The translations under genes and the position numbers were made by a program. Of a stretch of 64,000 nucleotides of DNA, positions 17,155 to 25,683 are shown one piece after another. Numbering within the stretch: position 1 is the first letter of the stretch; the number at the start of each line of letters is the position of its first letter. The notes beneath the pieces are model-generated. The model was given only the letters and a program-made list of their open reading frames with translations, searched no databases and was not told the origin of the DNA. The stretch spans positions 310,001 through 374,000 of the forward strand of contig NZ_FNQF01000002.1 in NCBI RefSeq assembly GCF_900107595.1, read 5' to 3'. Source of the stretch: Psychroflexus halocasei (GTDB lineage Bacteria; Bacteroidota; Bacteroidia; Flavobacteriales; Flavobacteriaceae).

Positions 17155-17994
17155 CTAAAATTGACTAACACTGTCCTTTCTTATCAAATTTTTGATCTTT
17201 TTGATTCCATTAACACCAACCTTATATTTAGTTAGACTTTCACTAGCAGAAATAAATTGATGTCGAACCAAAAAGAAAATAAATTTAGCCAACCAAATAA
17301 AACTTAAATTTCCATATTCTAAATACTTTAATGCGCCTTGTGCATAAATAAAACGATTGCTACCTTGATCAGATGCTGAACTAACTTCGTCATGTTCCAC
17401 AATAAATTCTGGTATGTGGTAAACTGAAATATTTTTGTTTAAAAACTCTTTAAATAATAATTGCTCTTCACCTGACTGAAAATATGAACCAAGTCCAAAA
17501 TACTCATTAAAAGAAATCTTGTTTTCCAATAAATAATCTCTATTAAAAGCCATTTCAACTGATGATAAAGGTGGCCTATTCCGTTCAGACACTTTAATTT
17601 CTTGTGAAGGATAATTTTTCATGAATGGTTTGCCTGAAAAGGTTTCTACCTGGAATAAAATTAAACCCGCATTAGGATATTTGTTAAAAGCATTTACAAT
17701 TTTTTGTAAGAAATTGCTTTTATAAACAACATCATCATCGGCTATCACGCCATAGGTTGTTCTACAATTTTTTAAAGCTAAATTTCTGCTTTTAGACAAA
17801 CCAACATCATAGCTATTAACAACAATAATATTTTTATATTCGGATTTGAGCTCCTGCCCTTTTTGGGTTTGATTGACGATAACTAAGTTTAAATCTCGCC
17901 ATTGATGATGCGGAAACATAGCGTCAAGAAATGAAAAATCAGAACGATTCATCGTTGATATTAAAATTGAGATATCACCTTTTGAATAACTCAT
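17155..17994 (-). CDS. Family 2 glycosyltransferase
   Basis: A 279-residue protein of the GT-A fold. Relevant motifs are ISILISTMNRSDF at the N-terminus, DVGLSKSRNLALKNC, the acidic ADDDVVYKSNF (DxD equivalent) and GEEQLLFKEFLNKNI, where the EE pair replaces the ED of the other two enzymes. A hydrophobic stretch near the C-terminus (LSFIWLAKFIFFLVRHQF) could hold the protein at the membrane. The gene overlaps the upstream phosphoethanolamine-transferase-like gene by 4 bases and is the last of a flippase-transferase-glycosyltransferase run. Confidence 0.82.
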   Translation of the reverse strand: MSYSKGDISILISTMNRSDFSFLDAMFPHHQWRDLNLVIVNQTQKGQELKSEYKNIIVVNSYDVGLSKSRNLALKNCRTTYGVIADDDVVYKSNFLQKIVNAFNKYPNAGLILFQVETFSGKPFMKNYPSQEIKVSERNRPPLSSVEMAFNRDYLLENKISFNEYFGLGSYFQSGEEQLLFKEFLNKNISVYHIPEFIVEHDEVSSASDQGSNRFIYAQGALKYLEYGNLSFIWLAKFIFFLVRHQFISASESLTKYKVGVNGIKKIKNLIRKDSVSQF

Positions 17995-19610
17995 CTTTTC
18001 AATTCTTTATCGTAATTAATGTCGTTGCCAATTATCCGATCTTTAATTTTAAAATCATCAGAAAAAAGACTTCTTGTCGTATCATAACCATCAAACTTAA
18101 CTTGAATTAAATCTGAAAGTGAATGAACGAAATCTTTTAAAAAAGCTGGACGTTTTGTATCAATTTTTAGAGAAAATTCATTTTGAAAAGTTTGATTTCT
18201 CCATAAAAAAAATGGGATTTCGTACATTGATGGCGTCGCCCGTTCATCTATATGACCAGCGAAATCAATTGTGTCATAAACTTCTTCGCCATGATCAGAG
18301 AAAAAAAGCATGAAAGAAGCTTCTTCAATTTTAGTCAATCTTTCATGTATATTTTTTATAAAAAAATCATGATATAAAATTGCATTATCATAAGCATTTG
18401 AGCGTGAATGAGCCAAATTATGATCAAAATTTGAACTGCTTTGATCTGTAAATTTCTCAAAACCTGAAGGATATCTATCGCTATATTTCATGTGAGTTCC
18501 GAGCGGATGTAAAATGATAAATTTCTTCTGAGCAGGATCTGAAATTGCCTTTTCAAACTCAGGAATCAAAACTTCATCCAAAGGCGTAATGCTTCCGTCC
18601 AAAGCTGTATTTTTTGTAATGTAAACATCACTTGCCATCGCAAGTTTTGTCACCAAACTCTCATATTGTCCAATTGGTCTTTGATTTGAAAGCCAAAAAG
18701 TTTTAAAACCAGCTTGATTCAGTAATTGAATTATAGAAAAATCATTAGATGATTTTAAACCATTCAAGGTCAAAGCATCTTTTAATGCACCGATTGTAAA
18801 TGCGTGACTACTAACAACATCATCGTACTTATCAATTTCAGGTAGAATTTGATCTAAATAAGGAGTTGTTTTATTTTGGTAACCATATAAACTCATTCGG
18901 TTTCTCGTTGTTGATTCACCAATAATCAATACAAAAGTGGCTTCATCAATATCACGTATCTGCTCAAAGCCTTCTATCTCAACTAAAGGTTGATCAATAT
19001 GAAGATCTTTCATTTTTTCCTGCTCCTCAAAATACTCAGTGACAGACTGATAACTTAGATAAATGAAATTAAATTGTAAATAATCACGATTCTTCATCAA
19101 AAAAATGGTCAGAACAACACATGATACAAAAATTAATTGTTCGTAATTAAAAACAGATTTTAAGATAAAATAGCCAGGTCTAATTGCATAAAAAACAGCT
19201 ATGATTATAAAAACAAAAGCGGTGAATATCAAAGTCGGATTCAAATAAAACTCAGCGAACTCAGTTGCTTCTGCTAAATTGGTTTCAAGTATGATGAAAA
19301 TTGATGAAGCGCTAATATTCGCTTTAAAAATAGAAAGATAAATCGTTTCAAATAAATTTGTGAAAACAAATATGTAAAATAAAATATGCTGAAATATCTT
19401 GCTCAATTTATTTTTAAAAATCAGAGCAAAACAGACAAACACAAAAGCAGTTGCAGAATTTTCTAAAACGTTTTTGAACAAAATCCGGTTAATACCAAAG
19501 CTGAACATTTGTAAGAAGAAAGCTGTAAAAACAGGCAGCATCCATATCAAAATTGGATATCTATTTTGCTTAAGATTTGCGAATTTTAATACTTTTCTAA
19601 AAAACTTCAT
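17991..19610 (-). CDS. Phosphoethanolamine transferase-like membrane enzyme (EptA/CptA family)
   Basis: A 539-residue inner-membrane enzyme of the alkaline-phosphatase/sulfatase superfamily. About five hydrophobic helices (roughly residues 20-185) are followed by a periplasmic catalytic domain. VLIIGESTTRNRMSLYGYQ (about residue 228) holds the expected nucleophilic threonine and resembles the CptA/EptC form. HPLGTHMKYSDRYP, MLFFSDHGEEVYD and FAGHIDERATPSMYEIPFF supply the other metal and substrate residues. Relatives move phosphoethanolamine from phosphatidylethanolamine to lipid A, core heptose or glycans. The flippase and glycosyltransferase neighbours favour a glycan or lipid-oligosaccharide target, which is inference. 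Confidence 0.88.
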   Translation of the reverse strand: MKFFRKVLKFANLKQNRYPILIWMLPVFTAFFLQMFSFGINRILFKNVLENSATAFVFVCFALIFKNKLSKIFQHILFYIFVFTNLFETIYLSIFKANISASSIFIILETNLAEATEFAEFYLNPTLIFTAFVFIIIAVFYAIRPGYFILKSVFNYEQLIFVSCVVLTIFLMKNRDYLQFNFIYLSYQSVTEYFEEQEKMKDLHIDQPLVEIEGFEQIRDIDEATFVLIIGESTTRNRMSLYGYQNKTTPYLDQILPEIDKYDDVVSSHAFTIGALKDALTLNGLKSSNDFSIIQLLNQAGFKTFWLSNQRPIGQYESLVTKLAMASDVYITKNTALDGSITPLDEVLIPEFEKAISDPAQKKFIILHPLGTHMKYSDRYPSGFEKFTDQSSSNFDHNLAHSRSNAYDNAILYHDFFIKNIHERLTKIEEASFMLFFSDHGEEVYDTIDFAGHIDERATPSMYEIPFFLWRNQTFQNEFSLKIDTKRPAFLKDFVHSLSDLIQVKFDGYDTTRSLFSDDFKIKDRIIGNDINYDKELKR

Positions 19611-19611
19611 A

Positions 19612-20880
19612 TCAAATAGTGCTATCTTCTTGAGTTGGTTTTACAACAGGGATTAATATAGGCTTTCTAAAGATAAATAAGATAATGAGAAAATAAATGA
19701 AATATGTAAATGCATGTCCAATGACAACGCTTTTCAATTCATATAAATCAATCAAAAAGTAAGTGCTAAAATAAAGAGAAGCTGCAAGGAATAAATCGGT
19801 TAATATATAATGCCAAAACATTTTCTTTGCATGAAATTGATACACCATAACAAGTGCTAGCACACGAAAAACATCACCGATCATTTGCCATAAAAATAAA
19901 TCTTCAACTGGTAAAAATTCTTCTGTTAACACCAAACGAATAATCCATTCTTTGAGAATATAAACCAAAATTAATCCTCCAAAAAATAAGGGAAGTATGT
20001 TTTTATAAAAACCAAAAACAATTTCTCGAAATTGTGATATATTCTTGGCTTCAGCTAATTTCGGCAACAATATTAAATTCATTAAAGAGATGACAAACAT
20101 CAGGTATAAGTTTGATATTCTGAAAATTGCTTCCCAATAACCTGCTTCTTGAATGGATAATTCATGCGATAACAATTGACGAATTGACAAATATGCAATT
20201 GGAAAACTCACACCAGAAATCAGTGTCATAATTGAGAATTCCCCGAAACTTTTCATCATTTGAGAAGAAATAAATTCTTTTGAAAAGCTGACAAAAACAA
20301 GTTCTGAACGATAGGCAAAACCTAAGGTCACAAAAAACAAAATTGACGGTAAAGTGATTATCGCAAAGAGCGCTCCTGATAAACCATAAAAATAAATAAG
20401 CGCCGAAAAAAGAAGTAAATTCACAAGATAACTGATGCTGTTAATTTTTATAACACGATTAAAGTAAGCGTGGGCCCTCATCAGGGCTAGCAAAAATATA
20501 TTTGCAACGTGTAAAGGTAAAATCAAGCCTAGAATTCGGAGATGTATAACATAAGTCGATTCATCAAAAATATAATTGCTCAACGCATTAGCAAAAAACA
20601 AACAACTTAAAGCTGTAAGCAAACAAAAAACACTCACATAAAAAAAAAGTGTTGTCTGAAACTCTTTTCGCTGGCGGTGATCATTTTTAGTTTCAACACC
20701 ATATTTAACAACAGCGTTTTCAACACCAGCTGTTGAAAATTTTTGAAAAATAGCAAGACCATTTCTGAGGTTTCCTAACATCGTTAACCCAGAAGGTCCT
20801 AAATAAATTGCACTCAATTTTGAAGTTATCAAAGCCACCAAAACTTTTAAAACCACAGATAAAGCATTAAAAGATGTCAC
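19612..20880 (-). CDS. Wzx-type polysaccharide flippase (O-antigen translocase family)
   Basis: A 422-residue polytopic membrane protein with about twelve hydrophobic segments, of the MATE/Wzx exporter superfamily. The segment SKLSAIYLGPSGLTMLGNL is the N-terminal landmark of O-antigen translocases that move lipid-linked oligosaccharide across the inner membrane. The start used is GTG at 20880; the frame is open for 19 further codons upstream without ATG, GTG or TTG, and that stretch looks protein-like, so the true start is uncertain. It lies 1 base from the phosphoethanolamine-transferase-like gene. No Wzy polymerase or Wzz is visible here. Confidence 0.83.
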   Translation of the reverse strand: MTSFNALSVVLKVLVALITSKLSAIYLGPSGLTMLGNLRNGLAIFQKFSTAGVENAVVKYGVETKNDHRQRKEFQTTLFFYVSVFCLLTALSCLFFANALSNYIFDESTYVIHLRILGLILPLHVANIFLLALMRAHAYFNRVIKINSISYLVNLLLFSALIYFYGLSGALFAIITLPSILFFVTLGFAYRSELVFVSFSKEFISSQMMKSFGEFSIMTLISGVSFPIAYLSIRQLLSHELSIQEAGYWEAIFRISNLYLMFVISLMNLILLPKLAEAKNISQFREIVFGFYKNILPLFFGGLILVYILKEWIIRLVLTEEFLPVEDLFLWQMIGDVFRVLALVMVYQFHAKKMFWHYILTDLFLAASLYFSTYFLIDLYELKSVVIGHAFTYFIYFLIILFIFRKPILIPVVKPTQEDSTI

Positions 20881-20985
20881 TTTTAAAAGAGTAAATTGTG
20901 ATAAGATTTTTTGAAAAGGCTTGATGTTGAAAGAGTTTTAAATCCTGATGCAAGTTAAAGTCAGAAATGCAAAAAACATAGCAGA

Positions 20986-21627
20986 TCAAGATTTATTTTC
21001 GAGCATAGGAACAAATCTAAATTCACCAAAAGTTTGTTTATCAAAACTACGTTGAGATTTTCGATCAAAAAGTGTCATGATTTGCGGATTTTCGCCAACA
21101 GGAATCACAAGCTTCCCTCCGACTATTAGTTGTGATAGTAAAGATTTTGGGACAAAAGGTGCACCTGCAGTTACAATAATTTTATCAAAAGGTGCATATT
21201 CTTTTAAGCCTTTGTAGCCATCGCCAAAAGACATGTATTTTGGCCTATAACCTAATTTGTCCAGAAATTTCTGAGTTTTTTTAAACAACTCTTGTTGCCG
21301 TTCAATTGTATAAAGTTTCGCTCCCAATTCACATAAAACTGCGGCTTGATAACCACTCCCTGTTCCAATTTCAAGAATTTTTTCATCAGGTTTTACTTCT
21401 AAAAGTTGTGTTTGAAAAGCCACTGTAAAAGGCTGAGAAATTGTTTGTCCTGCACCAATAGGAAAAGCTTTATCTTGATAAGCATGATCCTCAAAACTGC
21501 TATCCATAAATAAATGTCGAGGTATAGAACCTATTGCTGATAAAACTTTTTCATCAATAATTCCTTTTTCTCTTAATAATTCTACTAGCTGATTTCGCTT
21601 TCCTTGTTGTCTAAACCCGTCTTTCAC
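20986..21627 (-). CDS. pcm: Protein-L-isoaspartate O-methyltransferase
   Basis: Repair methyltransferase that uses SAM to methylate isoaspartyl residues in aged proteins. The 213 residues include IPRHLFMDSSFEDHAYQD, the conserved PIGAGQTISQPFTVAFQ, SAM motif I in ILEIGTGSGYQAAVL, and FDKIIVTAGAPFVPKSLL. The start is GTG at 21627, giving MKDGFRQQGKRNQLVELL, which fits the family N-terminus. The gene is separated by about 100 bases from the flippase gene, and by 217 bases from the divergent oxidoreductase gene. Confidence 0.95.
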   Translation of the reverse strand: MKDGFRQQGKRNQLVELLREKGIIDEKVLSAIGSIPRHLFMDSSFEDHAYQDKAFPIGAGQTISQPFTVAFQTQLLEVKPDEKILEIGTGSGYQAAVLCELGAKLYTIERQQELFKKTQKFLDKLGYRPKYMSFGDGYKGLKEYAPFDKIIVTAGAPFVPKSLLSQLIVGGKLVIPVGENPQIMTLFDRKSQRSFDKQTFGEFRFVPMLENKS

Positions 21628-21820
21628 TTCTTCAAAATTAGAAAATGTAAAAATAGGAAATATTTGATGTCTTTATAAAGATGCGATAAAAGAGATAAGA
21701 TTTAATGCACAATTTACAATCCACCATAAACACTTCTTAATTCAATTCAAAAAAGAGTTTAATCAACAAGTTTAGATTGAATCAATCGAAAAGAGAACTG
21801 TCATTTCTCAAAAGAAATGT

Positions 21821-21828
21821 TATTTTTG
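21821..21828 (+). promoter_or_regulatory. Putative -7 element upstream of the oxidoreductase operon
   Basis: TATTTTTG matches TAnnTTTG exactly and ends 16 bases before the first ATG of the seven-gene + strand run. There is no TTG at the standard distance. The rest of the 217-base divergent gap (21628-21844) shows no other clear signal. Confidence 0.45.
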
Positions 21829-21844
21829 TGGAAAACCATATTAT

Positions 21845-22810
21845 ATGCTTAAAGTTGGCGTTTTAGGTGCAGGACACCTTGGCAAAATCCATTTGAGACT
21901 TTTAAAACAGTCAGAACATTACCAACTTGTCGGATTTTATGATCCTGACACAGATAACGCTCAAAAACTGAGTCAAGAAGCTGGTTATCATCTTTTTGAT
22001 AATTTAGATGAACTCATTAATCATGTTGATGTAGTTGATATTGTCACACCGACAATGGCACATTTCGAAACAGCAAAAAAATGTGTTGAGGCTGGTAAGC
22101 ATATATTTATAGAAAAACCGATTACAAACACTGCTGAAGAAGCTGAGACATTGATTTCTTTAGCCAAAAAACATCAAGTTAAAGGTCAGGTTGGGCATGT
22201 TGAACGTTTTAATCCAGCGTTTAGAGCTGCCATTCCTACCATTAAAGATCCGATGTTTATTGAAGCGCATCGTTTAGCAGAATTTAACCCAAGAGGAACT
22301 GATGTTCCTGTTGTTCTTGATTTAATGATACATGATATTGATGCGATTTTGAGTTTAGTCAAATCAAAAGTGAAATCGATCAATGCAAGTGGTGTTTCTG
22401 TTATTTCAGACACGCCAGATATTGCCAATGCAAGAATTCAATTTGAAAACAATTGTGTTGCCAACCTAACTGCGAGTCGTATTTCATTAAAAAACATGCG
22501 TAAATCACGTTTCTTTCAAAAAGATGCTTACGTTTCTGTTGACTTTTTAGAGAAGAAAACTGAAGTCGTTCGTATGAAAGATGCACCAGAAAATCCTGAT
22601 GATTTTGCGATGATTTTGCAAAATGCTGAAGGTGTCAAAAAACAAATTTACTTTGAAAATCCAGATATTGAATCAAACAATGCAATCTTAGATGAGCTCG
22701 AAACTTTTGCACTTGCCATCAAAAACGATACAACTCCAATTGTAAGTTTAGAGCAAGGTGCTGAAGCTTTACGTGTTGCTAAACAGATTATTGCAGCATT
22801 TGACAATTAA
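21845..22810 (+). CDS. Gfo/Idh/MocA family NAD(P)-dependent oxidoreductase
   Basis: A 321-residue protein with an N-terminal Rossmann fold (VGVLGAGHLGKIHLRLL), the conserved GKHIFIEKPITNTAEEAE loop that carries the catalytic lysine (EKP), and the C-terminal alpha/beta domain with LMIHDIDAILSLV. Family members oxidize or reduce sugars, inositols and related compounds. The substrate is not evident, and no pathway gene next to it defines one. It opens a compact + strand run; hbd starts 18 bases later. Confidence 0.88.
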   Translation: MLKVGVLGAGHLGKIHLRLLKQSEHYQLVGFYDPDTDNAQKLSQEAGYHLFDNLDELINHVDVVDIVTPTMAHFETAKKCVEAGKHIFIEKPITNTAEEAETLISLAKKHQVKGQVGHVERFNPAFRAAIPTIKDPMFIEAHRLAEFNPRGTDVPVVLDLMIHDIDAILSLVKSKVKSINASGVSVISDTPDIANARIQFENNCVANLTASRISLKNMRKSRFFQKDAYVSVDFLEKKTEVVRMKDAPENPDDFAMILQNAEGVKKQIYFENPDIESNNAILDELETFALAIKNDTTPIVSLEQGAEALRVAKQIIAAFDN

Positions 22811-22828
22811 TCACAAAAATTTAATTTT

Positions 22829-23722
22829 ATGAAAAATATAGCAGTTATTGGTGCAGGATCAATGGGAAATGGAATTACACACACTTTTGCTCAATTTGGC
22901 TATAAAGTCAATTTAATCGATATTTCACAAGAAAGTCTTGATAAAGGAATGGCTACCATTACCAAAAATCTTGACAGAATGCTTTCTAAAGAAAGGATTA
23001 GTGAAGATGATAAAAAGTCAACTTTAGATCATATCACAACTTTTACTGATTTAAAAGAAGGTGCAAAATCTGTTGATTTGGTTGTTGAAGCTGCCACCGA
23101 AAATGAAAAAATTAAGCTTGATCTTTTTAAACAACTCGATGAGATTTGTCCTGAAAATACAATTTTAGCTTCAAATACAAGTTCAATTCCGATTACTAAA
23201 ATTGCAGCAGTGACAAAACGTGCTGAAAAAGTCATAGGGATGCACTTTATGAATCCAGTGCCAATCATGAAGCTTGTAGAAATCATAAGAGGTTATAACA
23301 CCAGTGATGAAACAAATAATACAATTGTTGAACTCTCTAAAAACTTGAAAAAAGTTCCTACAGAAGTGAATGATTACCCAGGTTTCGTCGCTAACCGTAT
23401 TTTGATGCCAATGATCAATGAAGCTGTTGAAACTTTATATAATAATGTCGCTGGTGTTCAAGAGATTGACACTGTGATGAAACTTGGTATGGCTCACCCA
23501 ATGGGACCATTACAGTTAGCTGATTTCATTGGTTTAGATGTTTGTTTATCAATTTTAGAAGTGATGTACGATGGATTTAAAAATCCAAAATACGCACCTT
23601 GCCCACTCCTTGTCAACATGGTAAGAGCTGGAAAAATGGGTGTAAAATCTGGTGAAGGTTTTTACGATTACAGCAAATCTAAAAAAGCCGAAAAGGTTTC
23701 AAGTCAATTTAGCGCAGCGTAG
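22829..23722 (+). CDS. hbd: 3-hydroxybutyryl-CoA dehydrogenase (3-hydroxyacyl-CoA dehydrogenase family)
   Basis: NAD(P)-dependent oxidoreductase that interconverts 3-hydroxyacyl-CoA and 3-oxoacyl-CoA. The 297 residues contain the dinucleotide fold (VIGAGSMGNGITHTFAQFG), the family signature region with the catalytic histidine-glutamate pair (GMHFMNPVPIMKLVEI), and the C-terminal helical domain (YPGFVANRILMPMINEA, AHPMGPLQLADFIGLDV). The size matches stand-alone short enzymes rather than multifunctional FadB. It is followed by the DUF1015 gene after 2 bases, so co-transcription is likely; a metabolic link between the two is not obvious. Confidence 0.92.
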   Translation: MKNIAVIGAGSMGNGITHTFAQFGYKVNLIDISQESLDKGMATITKNLDRMLSKERISEDDKKSTLDHITTFTDLKEGAKSVDLVVEAATENEKIKLDLFKQLDEICPENTILASNTSSIPITKIAAVTKRAEKVIGMHFMNPVPIMKLVEIIRGYNTSDETNNTIVELSKNLKKVPTEVNDYPGFVANRILMPMINEAVETLYNNVAGVQEIDTVMKLGMAHPMGPLQLADFIGLDVCLSILEVMYDGFKNPKYAPCPLLVNMVRAGKMGVKSGEGFYDYSKSKKAEKVSSQFSAA

Positions 23723-23724
23723 AT

Positions 23725-24963
23725 ATGCCCTTAGTCAATCCTTTCAAGGCAGTTCGACCCTCAAGAGATAAAGTAGGTTTGATTGCCTCAAGACCTTATG
23801 AAACTTATACTAAAGCGCAATTAGAAGCGAGATTGGACAACAATCCTTTTTCATTTTTGCACATTGTTAATCCTGGTTATAAGTATCATAAAGAAATCTC
23901 TGGTCCGCAACGCTTTAAACTTGTTAAGAATAGATATGATGAATTTAAGGAAGATGGCAGTTTTATTCAAGACAAAACTGCCAACTTCTATTTGCATAAA
24001 ATTGTTTATCGTAAAAAAATAGAATTTGTAGGTATTGTTGGTGCTGCTTCAGTTGATGATTATGAAAACAGAATTATCAGAAAACATGAAGACACTATTT
24101 CAGAGAAAGTTGAAGTTTATAACGATTATCTAAAGACAGTCAGGTTTAACGCTGATCCTGTTCTATTGACGCATCCTAAAAACAGTAAGATTGAAGAAAT
24201 CAAACAAAAAATGATGAAGGATCGCGCTGAGTATGAATTTACAACAACTTCACGCGAAACGCATTATTTATGGTTAATCAAGGATAAAGGAGACATTAAA
24301 AGTATTCAAGAAGAATTCAATAAAATGTCGCATTTCTATATTGCTGATGGACATCACAGAACAAACTCCTCTATTTCATTAAGAGCTGCTATTGCAAAGG
24401 AAAACAAGAAACATACAGGAAAAGAAGCTTACAATTTCTTTATGAGTTTTTTAATTCCAGAAAATCAGCTACAAATATTTGAATTTAACCGCTTAGTTCA
24501 ATCATTAAATGGCTTAAGTAAAGAGAATTTTTTAATTCGTTTAGACGAATTTTTCAAAATCGAAAACAGAGGTCAAAACTATTATAAACCTGGAGGAAAG
24601 CATAGGTTTAGTATGTATCTTGACAATGAGTTTTACTCGCTTGCTTTAAGAAAAAACTCATATAAGTTTACAGATTCACTTTCACAATTAGATGCTCAAA
24701 TTCTGTTTAAAACAGTTTTAGAACCGATCTTAGGCATCAGTGATCTTCGACATGACAAACGCATCAAATATGTGCAAGGCCAAAAGGATATGACTTATGT
24801 AAAGGGTGCGATAGATAACGGGAGTTACCGTGTTGGTTTTGGTCTTTTTCCTGTGACAGTTCAGGAAATGAAACGCATTGCCGATGAGAGTTTAGTGATG
24901 CCTCCTAAAACAACTTATATTGATCCAAAATTAAGGAGCGGAATCACTATTTATGAATTTTAG
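23725..24963 (+). CDS. DUF1015 family protein
   Basis: A 412-residue cytoplasmic protein of the DUF1015 family. Recognised segments are VNPFKAVRPSRDKVGLIASR at the start, HIVNPGYKYHKEISG, FYIADGHHRTNSSISLRAA (the conserved DGHHR motif near residue 210) and the C-terminal LFPVTVQEMKRIADESLVMPP. Elsewhere the family is often found beside serine biosynthesis genes (serA/serC), which suggests a metabolic enzyme, but those genes are not present here. The reaction is unknown to me. It sits between hbd (2 bases upstream) and the yggS homologue. Confidence 0.88.
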   Translation: MPLVNPFKAVRPSRDKVGLIASRPYETYTKAQLEARLDNNPFSFLHIVNPGYKYHKEISGPQRFKLVKNRYDEFKEDGSFIQDKTANFYLHKIVYRKKIEFVGIVGAASVDDYENRIIRKHEDTISEKVEVYNDYLKTVRFNADPVLLTHPKNSKIEEIKQKMMKDRAEYEFTTTSRETHYLWLIKDKGDIKSIQEEFNKMSHFYIADGHHRTNSSISLRAAIAKENKKHTGKEAYNFFMSFLIPENQLQIFEFNRLVQSLNGLSKENFLIRLDEFFKIENRGQNYYKPGGKHRFSMYLDNEFYSLALRKNSYKFTDSLSQLDAQILFKTVLEPILGISDLRHDKRIKYVQGQKDMTYVKGAIDNGSYRVGFGLFPVTVQEMKRIADESLVMPPKTTYIDPKLRSGITIYEF

Positions 24964-25017
24964 ATTCACCAATCAAGTAAAACTATTATCTTGTATTTTT
25001 TATAAATAAATAAATTT

Positions 25018-25680
25018 ATGTCAGTCAAAATTGCTCAAAATCTTGAGGAAATTAAAAGTCAAGTCGGACCAAATGTAACACTTGTCGCTGTTTCCAAAAC
25101 AAAACCTGAAAGTGACATCATGGAAGCTTACAATGCTGGTCATCGTGTTTTTGGAGAAAACAAAATACAAGAAATGGCAGACAAATATGAAAGCTTGCCA
25201 AAAGACATTGAGTGGCACATGATCGGCCATGTACAGTCAAACAAGGTTAAATATATGGCGCCTTTTGTGACGCTTGTTCATGCTGTTCATAAAATGAAAT
25301 TACTAAAAGAAATCAATAAACGTGCGAAGCAAAACAATCGCGTTATTGATTGTTTATTACAAGTGAAAATCGCTGATGAAGATTCAAAATATGGAATGTC
25401 TGTTAATGAAACTGAGGCATTTTTAAAAGACGAACGCTTAAATAATTTTGAAAATGTTCGTATTAAAGGCTTAATGGGCATGGCAACTTTCACTGATGAT
25501 GAAGAACAACTCAAACATGAATTTTCTATCTTACAGAACTTATATCACAAGTTGGAAAAAGAATATTCAGAATTTGATACTTTATCAATGGGTATGAGTG
25601 GTGATTATGAAGTTGCAATCGCTCACGACTCCAATATGGTTCGCGTCGGAAGTTCTATTTTTGGTGAAAGAAATTATTAG
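25018..25680 (+). CDS. YggS/PLPBP family pyridoxal phosphate homeostasis protein
   Basis: A single-domain TIM-barrel PLP-binding protein that buffers PLP and affects amino acid and keto acid balance. The 220 residues begin with a helical segment, then VTLVAVSKTKPESDIMEAYN, where the lysine binds PLP. Other landmarks are GHRVFGENKIQEMADK, IEWHMIGHVQSNKVKY, IKGLMGMATFTDD, LSMGMSGDYEVAI and the C-terminal VRVGSSIFGERNY. It is followed after 3 bases by the DnaQ/GIY-YIG gene. The family call is secure; catalytic activity is not expected. Confidence 0.95.
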   Translation: MSVKIAQNLEEIKSQVGPNVTLVAVSKTKPESDIMEAYNAGHRVFGENKIQEMADKYESLPKDIEWHMIGHVQSNKVKYMAPFVTLVHAVHKMKLLKEINKRAKQNNRVIDCLLQVKIADEDSKYGMSVNETEAFLKDERLNNFENVRIKGLMGMATFTDDEEQLKHEFSILQNLYHKLEKEYSEFDTLSMGMSGDYEVAIAHDSNMVRVGSSIFGERNY

Positions 25681-25683
25681 AAT

